This document shows positions 22,280 through 33,249 of a stretch of 64,000 nucleotides of DNA, one piece after another (position 1 is the stretch's first letter; every line of letters begins with the position of its first letter). Source of the stretch: Costus lasius (lineage: Eukaryota; Streptophyta; Magnoliopsida; Zingiberales; Costaceae); the NCBI GenBank assembly GCA_027563935.2, contig CM050450.1, positions 9,965,957 through 10,029,956 on the forward strand. Reading direction: 5' to 3'. The position numbers and the translations under genes are program-made. The notes below the pieces were generated by a model. That model was not told where the DNA came from. It ran no database searches and saw nothing but the letters and a program-made list of their open reading frames with translations.

Positions 22280-25200
22280 TCACATATTTATCCGTAGGAG
22301 GTAATTCCCAGGTCTATACCTGTTGATGAAAGAAATCAGAATCTTCATCCTCAAAGAATTACACTCTAAAGAGAAGCCAATAGACCACATACCTAAAATC
22401 TAATCCATTTCTGAACAGTCTTGGAGGAATTATACCAGACAGACTATTATTCTGTACGTAGCTGCAAAAATAAATCAAGTAGCTAAAAAGGCCGAGCAAC
22501 ACGAACTCAAGAAAAAAAAAATCCTCTAGGAATTAATTTGAAGAAAAAAAAAAGGAATATATCATATACAGAGAGACAATGCAGTTACCCAAAATGAAAC
22601 ACGATACATGCGGCAGTGAGATAGGCACGTGAAATCAATGAGAGAGAGTACTAGGCTCAAGCAAATCAAAAGTTGCTTTGGACAGAATAGCCACCAAACT
22701 TATCATGTTAATATGACAAACAGAGGTTACGCATATGAGTTGTCCAATTCATCAAACTTTCAGGTCGGTTCTCATCCAAATATACTTTTTAAGCACATCG
22801 CAATCTGGAAAGGTTTATGAACCAACGTCCAAAGTTATTGACAGGATAAATGAGGAAAAAATGCTCCTCACAAAATGTTTTACAGACCACCGACCTCAAA
22901 GTATGAAAATTTTCACAGATGTGGCAAGGATTCAATTCTTTTTCTCCTAGCTGGGTTTCATGTTTGCAGATAGAAACGACCAGTCCGGCATATTTTTTTT
23001 TAAAAAAAATATAGTTGCCCAACTGAATCTGACCATACTATAATTAGATAGAAAAAGATTAGGCTATGATTCAAACTTTTTGTTATTCATAGTAGAAATA
23101 AGCTTTTAGACCTGGGCAGAGACTGGCACTAGTTATAGCAAGGTTGAATGAGAAAACTCTATAGAAAAGAATAATGCTTTTCTTGCTTGGGATAAAGGAA
23201 GGAAAAGGAAAAGCTCCAACTTTTACTGAAGACGATAAAACTACACCTCTTTGTCATGGCATCCATAATGATTCAAGTGAGGTTGATAAATGATAGAAAC
23301 ACTAACACATTATCGTTCCAACAAAACTAAAGAGGGCGATGGAGAGACTTGAACCTCTACTCAACAAACACTGCGTTTTTTACTAACAAAATCTAATTCA
23401 CCAATACAATTCAAATGAAGGCCACAACTACCACCAAAGCATAAGTAAAATAAGAAGCAAAACTATAAAAAGAGAGACTCCAAGAAAGGCAATAGCCATA
23501 AATCACAATACAACAAAATGACGCTCTTGATGCAAATGAATTAACCTAGCATTGAGTTTGATAGTCTTTCATTGTAGTTGTAATCTAACTATGAAATTGA
23601 AGCTATCCCACAACTCATTGTATGTTGGGTACTAGTTGGCATGCTGATTTCAGTCCCCAAAGTGTCCTAGCCATTCTAGCCCATGTAATTGATTACAATG
23701 CTAATTAAGTTTATGCCAATTGGTGTACCAAAACCACATGTCAAAGGAGGAATTTCAAAAGTAGGGATGGCAAAACTACGATCTTGACTTGAGTCATGTG
23801 TTCCTTCTGTAATGCTTTACAGACAAACACCACTCATTTAGCATATATATGAGTTTCTACTAAATTAAATTTAGTAGAAAAGCTCCTACTTAAATATATT
23901 TAATATTTTATCTTCTTTCAAATGAAATTTAATGTGTATTCTTAGTTCATCGAAAATGATTGTAGAACTATTAAGTTTAATATTTATAAAAGTTTAGGCC
24001 TTGTAGGATGGAATTAAAAGAGTGGTGCTAGTTTAAAACTTGTGTAATGTTTGACCAGACCAAATGTCAGCAAGATTCTGTACTGGCCTTTGTAAAAGAA
24101 AATGTGCTTTGTGTAAAATTTATACTTAGTTGTTGAGTATTCAAATAAGTACATTTTGTTTTTATCATATCTTTATCCAGTGCTCTATGTAAAAAATGCA
24201 TGTCAATCGATGTTAAAGAGCTAAATTACTATTGAATAATGCAATTTGAAATGTTACACCTTTGCACTGTTGAAATACTAAAGTATTGCCAAATCTATTT
24301 TAAATAGTACAACCTAAATAGGTGAAATTTTAGTGTTTGGTTTGCAATTTTTTTCTTGCACAACATAGAACTTCAATGGAGCTTTCCTTAATAAGAAAAT
24401 GTGAAGAGTAGTGTGGAAAAAACTAATTGTGCTTGGGAGGATTTACCTTTTATTTCCAAGAAAGTTGAGAATCATGTGGTACATTAAAATTCTAATATCC
24501 AAAAACTTATTAAGTTAATATAAAAGAAGAAAGTGTTTGAATTATATTGTTTGATCGAAAGGTTCTTCACTCTAAGATGAAGAATAATGTATTTGTTATG
24601 ACCTACTTAACTTGGTGAGCTGGAATGACAATATGACCCAATTTATTAAAATGCTTAAGCCTACGTTGATGATAATAAGTCCACTAAGATATATATAGTA
24701 GATTATCTTTTCTTCCACTTCATTAAACTAGGGTATTATAATTTCTCTCACTTAAAACTTGACATACTCATCAAACCCAAGCCCTAACACATGTTCTATA
24801 AGTATCTCTTAGTCGGTAGCATGTAAAGTCAATCCAATGGTGGCTCCACCATCCTTGAGGTAGTCCTTTCTAATTAGCCTCTCACGTTGCTTAGGGCTAA
24901 GTTTTTCTCTTGGTACAATTTATTATGACTCCAAACTGATCAATTAACTTGATGAGCTGAAATGACAATGTGGCTCAATTTATTAAAATGTTTAAGCCCG
25001 AGTTGATAGTAGTAAGTTCACTAAGATAATTATAGTAGACTATCTTTTCTTCCACTTTCAATGTGAGACTAAACTAGAGTATTTCAACATTCTTGACTCT
25101 AAAGAGAATTCAGATTGCAAAAAATTTCTATCATGTCTTAAATTATTCCATTTTCAAATACACTGTAAGTGGATTGCATTATTGAATGTTTGAATATGCT

Positions 25201-28200
25201 TTGTAAATAGCATTCACAATATGAGGTTTTGCTTATCTTTTCCTTGGTTACATGATTTCTTAGCTTTAAATATGGCATATCAAATTAACTTGCTTATCTT
25301 ATGCCTCATCGTGACAAAGAGTCATTACTATTAACCATTAAAAATCAAAAAGTGTAGCAACATATTGGCACTGATCAAGTGAAATGGCATTATTATTTGT
25401 TCCCAGACTATGGAGAAATGTTATGATACAAAATGGGTTTCTCCTTGAGACAAACATGACAATCAACCAATAGCAATTTATCTCTCTTAGTGTCGAGTGG
25501 TTCTAGATGTAAGTCTTAGTGGATATGATGGCAATGGAACTGACTATTGCAATTGTTTAGCCAAATAATTAAGTTGGAGTCTCAAAACGATAACAATTGA
25601 TGAGCAAAAAAATATATAATATTACTTCAAAATTTCTCCTTTTATAGGAAAAGAGAAAAAGTGTATCATAATTGACAAGATGGAAGGAAGATAAACTCAA
25701 ATAACTTTGGAAATACAGTCAAGTCACTTACAGCTCTCTTAGATTCACGAGATTTGCAAGCGATGGAGGGATGAATCCTGTTAATTGATTGTCTTGCAAG
25801 TGCCTTAAAAAAATTGCCAGTGTAAGCAAAAGTAGCAGATTTTATCACTACAGAGAAAAGGAAAGAAAACGTGAAGGAGTTGCTTACAATCTCTCAAGAT
25901 TCCTTAATCGACCCAAATCTGGAATTTGTCCAGTGAAATTGTTATTCGCTAAAGATCTGCAAAATGGATACTGTAAGCTATAATTATTTCAACTTGAAAT
26001 GACCTTATATTAGATACCTACATATTAGCCACTGCTGTCAAGGTTGAGATATATGGTGAAATAGATCCAGACAAACCCATCCCTGAGACGTTCCTGTAAA
26101 AACCAATTCCTAGATTGTTATAACAAAACTACGATACCAAATTTACAGTCGGTATTTAGAGCCCAACTCACAGAGAAACAACACGAATTCTGGGTCCGTA
26201 AGTGCAAGTAACCCCAGTCCAAGAATATCCAGGAGGCATACAAGGATCTCCACTCCAATCAGATGGTGGAACAACAATACTTTCTTTAATCTTTTGCAGC
26301 GCAATGACTGCAATGAGAATGAAGAAAAAAGGAAAGAGGTTATTTAATAAGAGATGTTTCTAAGTTCCAAAGTGGCAAGGAAAGAGAGAAGAAGACATAC
26401 TATCTTTTGTCTGAGTTAGATTCCCGATCAAGAAAAGGCCAAAAATTTCTCCAGCATTTATCAATGATGGAAAGGGAGATCCAGAAGTCATTGTAATCAT
26501 TGTTTCACCAGAGAGATTCCATTGGTTTGCAAAGACAACAAGACCAGATGAAGTAACTGTTAAATTAGAGTAGAAGCTATACTCATTTACAAAGACACTG
26601 AAGTTCCTATTACCCTCTGGAACTGTGTCAGCAAAGTAAAGAGCAACATAGTAGATAGCATCTGGAAGTAAATTAGGAGGCCACGGTAGTTGATATGATT
26701 TCTCTTGATCTGCTACGAGGGCTGTTTTGTAGATGCTTGTAGGTGGAAGATTCCAAAGATCAGATGTAGAAATACTATAGATGCTAGATTTATCATGTCT
26801 ACCATCAGAGTATGGATGCCAGTATCTGTCAAATCTGTCATCTGGATACCTAGGAGGCACATAAAAATTCAGTATGACAGTGATAATAAAAGATCATGAA
26901 TAAAATATTCTTTCGGCAAAACTAATTCAATTCCATTCCAACAGCTAGTACAACTATTACAATGCTAATAAGAGTTCAAAGGACGTCACAAAATATACCT
27001 TACATAGAAAAGTGAAAGCTAATGGAAAAATCTACGAACATCTAGTTGGGATGACAGGGTCACAATAAAAACTTTGACAACCAATGTGGAAATCAATCTG
27101 TTTATAGAATAATGCCACGCTGCTATGCCTTCAAAGAAAGGATGATCTACTGACTACGATTAATCATTCATGGATTCCACTAGTTACATAGGAAGGAAGA
27201 ACAATTTCTTCAAAGTGAACTACAACAATTATATATCTGTTAATCGTGATGAAATTGCAACCCAAGTTTCTGGTCTGTCTAATTAAGTAGAAGACAATCT
27301 AAGGTTACATATGAATGCAATGGCACAAAAAAAAACCTTTGGAATCTTGATTGATAAGTTCAGAATTGGAAATTTTTTTCTGGCCACTAGTTGTCCAACA
27401 AGCTACCGCATGCAAAGAATGAGGATCAAAATTCTTACCCCAAAAGAGTAACTTAATCGACAATTCGTAATGAACTAGGACTTCAAGAATGATACAATTT
27501 TTTTTAAAAGGATGTACTATAAAACCACAAAGGTTTGTAAGGTCAGAAAGGCAATCAAAAGTAGAATTCAAAAATAAGTAAATGGTAAATTTTTCTGCTT
27601 TTTTTTGCCAACATTGTGCGATTTAAACTTATTTGCAATTTTGCATCGAGAACAAAAAACTGTATAAGCCACAAAACCACTTATTGTTGTCGACAAGAAT
27701 TGAAAATTATAGCAAGAATAGGAGAGAGAGAGAGAGAGAAAAGAAGAACGATTTAATACCTGAGAATGGAACCAGTGGATCCAAAGTTGCTCCTCGCAAT
27801 GAGGCCCATGGCGTACTTGCTGAATTCCGTCCCATTGTACACCGAATCGTCCAGCATGATCATCTCAAGCGCGGAGATGAAGGGGGCGGAGGTGGTGTCT
27901 TTGTTTCTGGCAACGCACACGCTCATCGTCTTCCCCCGGGCCAGAAAGACGCCCTCGTAGTAGGAGGCCACGCCGGCGGCGTAATCCTTGGTGGTGTTGA
28001 CGGTGGTCCAGAAGGTGCCGTCAACAATCTGGTCGAAGACGGGGGGCACCACGCCGTCGAAGCCGCCGAAGAAGTAGGTCGTGCGGATGAGATAGCGGGC
28101 GCCGCGGTAGGCAGGTAGGACATAGCAGAACTTGCGGGGGCGGTCGAGGAGGCCGGGGCTCAAGGGGAAGGAGCGTAGGGTGGAAAGGACTGGGAGGAGG

Positions 28201-28397
28201 TCAGGGAGCGAGAGGTTGCGGGGTTCACCGGCGGCGATGTATCTGGTGTCGGGGAGCCACCGGAGGCCCTCAGGGGTAGAAGAGCCGGTGGCAGAGCCAC
28301 AATCGATGAGCCAACCCTTCGGCGGCGGAGGGGATTGAGAAAGGCCAGAGAGGAAGCAGAGGGGGAAGAAGAGGAGGAAGAGTGAGCGAGATCTCAT
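22280..28397 (-). CDS. Secreted malectin-like and LRR protein (At3g19230-like)
   Basis: Eight exons on the minus strand: 28397-27760, 26849-26401, 26307-26172, 26093-26022, 25956-25888, 25803-25732, 22461-22393 and 22319-22280. The joined frame is 1545 nt (514 aa). A signal peptide (about residues 1-21) is followed by a malectin-like domain starting WLIDCGS (N-terminal 2 exons), then the VIALQK-type linker, DWSGDPCMPPGYSWTGVTC, and four to five LRRs (SGMGLSGSISPYIS, NNFTGQIPDLGRLRNLE, NQLTGFIPPSLANL, NNSLSGIIPPRL). The protein then stops: there is no transmembrane helix or kinase, as in the short plant di-glucose-binding LRR proteins. Predicted location is the apoplast or secretory pathway; a carbohydrate-binding or co-receptor role is inferred. 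The MRSRSL start is preferred over the in-frame upstream ORF because it gives a clean signal peptide. Confidence 0.93.
22462..25731 (-). other. Large intron 6 of the malectin-LRR gene
   Basis: A 3.27-kb intron between two LRR exons; the other introns are about 65 bp to 0.9 kb. It is AT-rich and contains a repeated element (see 24594-25090). I see no coding sequence in it. Confidence 0.7.
24594..25090. repeat. Dispersed repeat with two diverged direct copies
   Basis: A block at about 24594-24740, starting TGTTATGACC and continuing CTTGGTGAGCTGGAATGACA, recurs at about 24932-25090, roughly 337 bp downstream in the same orientation. Both contain the shared strings ATTTATTAAAATG and TATCTTTTCTTCCACTT. 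A related sequence lies at 53532-53875. It looks like an LTR-type dispersed repeat; the family is not identified. Confidence 0.55.
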
Positions 28398-29317
28398 CGT
28401 CCTCTCCTGAAATCCCAGGGAGAGAAGAGGGAAGATTGTTGATTGTAGATGGAAGACGCGAAAGGGGGAAGGAGAATGAACTATTTCTGCTGCGTCTTCA
28501 AGCAAAGAAAGGGAAGAGGTCAAACGGGGGACGAGGGCGAGGTCAGCGACGCGCTGCCGGAGGAGTAAACAGAAAGCTGCAACTTGCGTTGGCGGCTGAG
28601 TCAGCCCCAAAAAACGTGCAGCCATTGCTGTTCTTCTTGAGCGTGTGGGGTCCGTATAGAGAGGTGATGTGGCACGTGATACTTTTCAGGGCTGATGCAC
28701 CCGTACCAAAGTGGGCTTAAATGAGGTAGTTGAAGCAGTAGGTTTGTGATGTTTGTTTGACGTGGACAAAAGCGCGTGCCTGGTTTTAGTAGCTACGGGA
28801 TTACTTTGTCAAATCTAATTAATGAATTAACATCACCAATTTTATTTTTTTTAAAAAAAAAAAAGAAGAAAATTTGATGTAATTAAGGAGTGTGAAAAAG
28901 GAAAAAAAACTTAAATACAAACATTAATTAGAACTACAGAAAAATTAATTATAAATTAAGATGACAAGCATAAATCCAAAAATTAGGTTAGTTGCTTCTA
29001 TTTACTATTCCTCTAAGATAGCTCTTAACGGGTACGGGTAGAAACCAATATAACAGGTAGAAACTAATATATAGTGTTTGGAATGCAACTGAAACCTAGC
29101 TCATAAATAATAATAAAACTTTAGACTTTGTTCATCATGCTATTTGGGTTAAGGTGGGGAATTCAAATCCAATAAAAAAAATTTTGGTTGGAATTTTAGG
29201 TGCAAGTTACTTTTATTTTTTGTTATTTACTTTGAGCACCTACTAAGATCTTATCTTGAGTTCTATTAAGGCTCCATTTAATTAAGTCTCCATTTAATGG
29301 AGCAGTATAAAAGACTA
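28398..29317. promoter_or_regulatory. Upstream region of the malectin-LRR gene
   Basis: Contains a purine-rich leader just upstream of the ATG and a perfect G-box CACGTG at 28673-28678 (GGCACGTGAT), about 275 bp upstream of the start. Beyond 28800 it is AT-rich with no feature recognised. Confidence 0.4.
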
Positions 29318-29782
29318 GAGCTGACAATTTGACTCATCGAGGTCAGATACTTGATCTAACTCGACCGACTTACATCAGGTTCAAATACCCATTTATCTGA
29401 ATAGGGAAGGTTTAAATTCGATAGATCGGATTTTAGTCGGGTTTAGATCGAATTTGGGTTTAGCGATGCGAGTATACAGTATCTGATATCCGATTTTATT
29501 AATAAATAAATATTTTTTAATTAAAAAATAAATAATAATAAAATAACTATTATATAAATATTTATTATTAGTAAAAATATAAAAAATAATAAATAGTTAT
29601 TATATAAATATAATTTTTAATTTTTTAAATTAAATTTTATAAAATATAAATTATTTATATTTTATAAAATTTAAATAAAATATAAAATATGAATTATACA
29701 ATAGAATATTTAACTTGGGTTTAAAAATTAGGTCAAATTCAAGTTTTGGGCGTCAATATGGTACCTCACCATTGCCACCCCT
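29318..29782. mobile_element. Possible hAT-type MITE
   Basis: One end reads AGAGCTGACAAT. The other end, on the opposite strand, reads AGGGGTGGCAAT, giving a 12-bp imperfect terminal inverted repeat of the hAT kind. The adjoining 8 bases are AAAAGACT and AAAAAGGT, only a partly matching duplication. The interior is extremely AT-rich with no transposase. Low confidence. Confidence 0.35.
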
Positions 29783-29964
29783 AAAAAGGTCTCATTTGGA
29801 GTTGCTGGCTGCTCGTTTTTGCGGATGCGAGCAGCAGAAATAGTGAAATTATGCGTGTTTGGGGCAGCGCAATCTAGAATTTTCGTTGCCCGGGAGAAGC
29901 AGCTCGCTCTCTACTGCTCACATAATCTGTCCTGACTTCGGAAAAAATATCCTTATGCACAACT

Positions 29965-30070
29965 CTCATCTCACTTTTTATTTTGCTTTGAGATTTGTGT
30001 TTTGCAAGAAAAAAATCAAAATTGAGTATGATGAGCACAAATCTCAGAGCAACATGAAATATAAGATGAG
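29965..30070. repeat. Imperfect foldback (inverted repeat)
   Basis: The left arm, about 29965-29999 (CTCATCTCAC... GAGATTTGTG), is the approximate reverse complement of the right arm, about 30036-30070 (CACAAATCTC ... AAGATGAG), around a 36-base loop. It is consistent with a foldback element or hairpin-forming repeat. Confidence 0.55.
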
Positions 30071-30111
30071 GCTGTCCACAACAAATCCTGGGCAGCACTC
30101 GGAAATTTTTT

Positions 30112-30310
30112 TCCTTCGACGCTCCGGCCCGCCTGGTCCGATGCCTTTGACGCTCCAACCCGCCTCTTCTGACGCTCCGACGCCTCCTCATCCGACGCTC
30201 CGATGCCTCCTCGTCCGATGCCTCCGACGCTCCGACCTACCTCGTCCGAGGCTCGCCCGCCTCCTCGTCCGACGCTTTGACGCTCCGGCCTGCCTCGACC
30301 AGCCAGCAAG
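30112..30310 (+). repeat. GC-rich degenerate tandem repeat
   Basis: Multiple degenerate copies of a 22-33 base unit built on GACGCTCCGAYGCCTCCTC. The surrounding GC-rich stretch continues to about 30720 and gives long ORFs on both strands only because stops are rare in GC-rich repeats. It stands out from the AT-rich flanks on both sides. Confidence 0.55.
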
Positions 30311-30720
30311 ATCCTCGATTGCTCCTCTCCGCTACCTCGACAAGCACACTCCGGCCTGCCTCCGCTGACCAAGATCCGCCTCTGCCCACCTTGTCCAGAT
30401 CCTTCACCCGCCTTCCTTCTAGATCCCAAGCTTCGCCTGCTTGAGTAGCGCCAGCCACAACCTCCAGCGCCAACAACCTCCGGCTGAGTTTCCAGCTTCT
30501 TCTCCAGCGATCTCCAACTACAGCCATCGTCCATCTGTCGGTTCTACAGCTCACTTCCGAGGATGACGGCATGTATGTCGAGCCGAAAGTGATCTCCATA
30601 TCCCCTCCGTCCTCTTCAGACCCTTCCTCCTTGCGAGTTCAGCCGCCGATGCCACCACCTCCCCAGCCATGGCCTCCCCTTTCATCTTCCTCTTGAGCTG
30701 CTCGTTCCTCCGAGCGGGCG

Positions 30721-33249
30721 TAGAGCTCGTATAACGCTTTTGGTCAATTAAAATGGTTGTTGCCTTTTGTATGTCGTATGTTAAACATTATGATGCTCGC
30801 ATGGTGATCAACAAGTAGTTATTTTTTGAGTGTCCAAGTTAAGCAATGTCCCAAGTAGAAAATTAACTCAGCGAATCCTTTTCTATCCTAATTCCTAAGT
30901 TCTTCTAATTTGGCATTAAAAACTTTGAAGCCAATATGCACTAGTTCGTACAACTCTAATCCAAGACTGGTACGCTGATATTGCTGATTTTCAAAACTTT
31001 GCCTTAAGGTAACTCATCAATACTTCCACTAGCCTTTGGACGAGTTGATTTTAGCTTCTCTAACTCATAAAATATAACACTATTATCCATAGACATGTTA
31101 AACATCTATAATTTCTATTTAACTTTTTCAAGTGTGCCGATTAATAATTTTGCATTCATTCATTGTTAATTAATGTAAGATAATCGTCCACATTTAGACA
31201 ATTGAGAGCTTGATTTGATTTTCATAGTCTTGTTATGACTTATGAGACTATCCTAAGTCAATGTTGTATTTAACTTCGACAATTACACAAGGTGATTTGG
31301 TTATTTAAATATTATATTTAATATGATATTAGACTTAAATACAATTAAAATGAATAGTAGTAAAAAAAAAATAGACAACTAAAGCGAATCAAAAAACTCC
31401 GTCAAGCCTCCTTGATATTGAAGTACAACTACCTCTTTGATGAGCAAGATTCATCTAGATCCTCAATTCTAATCTCAACCTAAACGATTAAATGCATTAC
31501 TCATTGTAGGTGTTAGCCCAAGATTTGGGCTCGATTTTGACCGATCAACTAGAGTGTTGACCGGGTCAAAATCACCATAAATCCAAGATAGGGTTCGCGT
31601 ACGCAGCGGAACGGGTGGACGCCGTTGTCGACTCTCGTTTGGTGATGTCAGTGTGTGCAGGCGAACGTTGCGCGTGGCGGGCGGCACTGGGCGACGACGT
31701 TGGCCGGCAAGGTGATGGCTGCGTGGCGCACGCTGGCTGGCGGCGACGAGCGGTGGAGCCTCGGCTTCCGAAGTCGCTTCGGTGTCGACTTTGCAGGGAG
31801 GAAAATGGATGGGCGGCGAGGGAGCGGAAGAGGTGAAGCAGACGGCACTCGGGATGCCGGTGATCTCGACCTGTGAGGCGACAGCCGCGTGGCGCGAACG
31901 GGTCCGGCAGGCTGGGCAAACGGCTTCGTCCATTTGGGAGGCTTGGCACACGGCTTCGAGCGTTGAGGCAAGTGGCTGGCAGATCGATGGCGTCGCATGG
32001 ACGCTCGGGAGAGAGGAGCTGATCGACGGGCTCTCGACGTGCATTCGTGACGTGCATGCGTGACGTGCCGGCGACGCAGCTTCGGGGCGAACCAGCAGAC
32101 GCGAAGGCATACGCGGCTGCCAAAGCCGGGCGGTGGGTGGTCCAGCATCAAAGAGTTCAAATCAATTTTCTATCAGTCCGCTGTAGTGGAATCGGTGGAT
32201 TCGAGTCTTACCGAGAGGTATTTTTCTTTTCTCAACTCTTTTCTTTATGTTATTTAGTTTTCTACTGTTTATTCAATTTTCCAACGTCGCTATATTTTTC
32301 AATGAGGCCTTGTTGTGTGCATATTCTGCGTTTGACCTCGTGTTTGGGCACATGCGGTCCCTCACTTCTTCAACGTTCTCTTCTGTTCATCTAAGCGAGA
32401 CGACTTCTCCCCTCTTCTTGGCGTGTGTGACCCATCACTTTCTGCTTGTTTGTGTGTGCTATATTATTTGGTGCTTCGTGCCTACGTGCGATTGGCCCCT
32501 CAACACTTTGTATGATGTTTGCTGTTCGTGCATGTGCGCCACCGTCTATGTACAGTGTTAGTTGTTTGTTGGGTTAGGCTAAGATGTGAGTGGTTATGTT
32601 TGTCGGTCGTGCTCATGTGTAGGATAATTTTTTCTTTCATTAGTCCTATGTGGTTATGGCTCTATTTAATTTTAAGAAAAATTTTAGCGCTAATTCTAGG
32701 TGTGAAACTAAATAATTTCCTTCGCACTTACCGTAGAAGTGCGATTTGAAAAAAAAAAAAAAGTTGATTAAGCTTATGAGTAAACAACAAGGTGGTTTAG
32801 GAGTACAAGTCGAAGCTACACTTCCTCTTTCACGAGTTGGTTTGGGAACTCAAAGCCCCAATCAAAATGAAAACTGTGTAGTGCCACTCAAGATTTATCA
32901 AGCACAAAAAGTACGCTAAGAAAGGATCCTTAAAAGTTCCAGACATTGTTCCTGAGATACACAGATAATGATCACTGGGAAGATCTCAGAGAAGTTTTGT
33001 GCTGACAATCTTACATGTATTAATGGGATCCTGATTCACGAATACATTTAGTTGATCTAAGAAAGAAGAGCCGGGCTACTCTAGCTCCGGCTGTTATTTG
33101 CCAATAAACTATAGGGACTCAACTACCACTTTTTTACTCTCAAAATTGAGATAATCGATGCTATCCACAAATATAATTCCTATAACAAATCAATTGGCAA
33201 TTATGAACAAAAGAATGGGAACCGTATGTAGTTACAAATCGATATAAAT
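30721..33249. other. Gene-free stretch with a GC-rich block and a poly-A run
   Basis: AT-rich to about 31500. A GC-rich block at 31550-32110 (CG-dense, multiple antisense ORFs, no domain) follows, then T-rich DNA ending in a 14-base A run near 32747-32762. The abrupt composition change and A tail suggest an inserted retroelement or retroposed fragment on the plus strand. I found no target duplication and cannot assign a family. Confidence 0.35.

Noticed and set aside
28397..28625. Upstream in-frame extension of the malectin-LRR ORF
   Set aside because: It would bury the signal peptide; it is more likely 5' leader.
28132..28720. Plus-strand ORFs over the malectin-LRR first exon
   Set aside because: Shadows of a GC-rich coding exon on the other strand.
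30016..30599. Overlapping minus-strand ORFs of 172 and 120 aa
   Set aside because: Low-complexity Arg/Gly/Glu-rich readings of a GC-rich tandem repeat.
31475..32160. Minus-strand ORFs of 170-211 aa
   Set aside because: Several overlapping frames are open at once in a CG-dense block, with no domain, so composition explains them.
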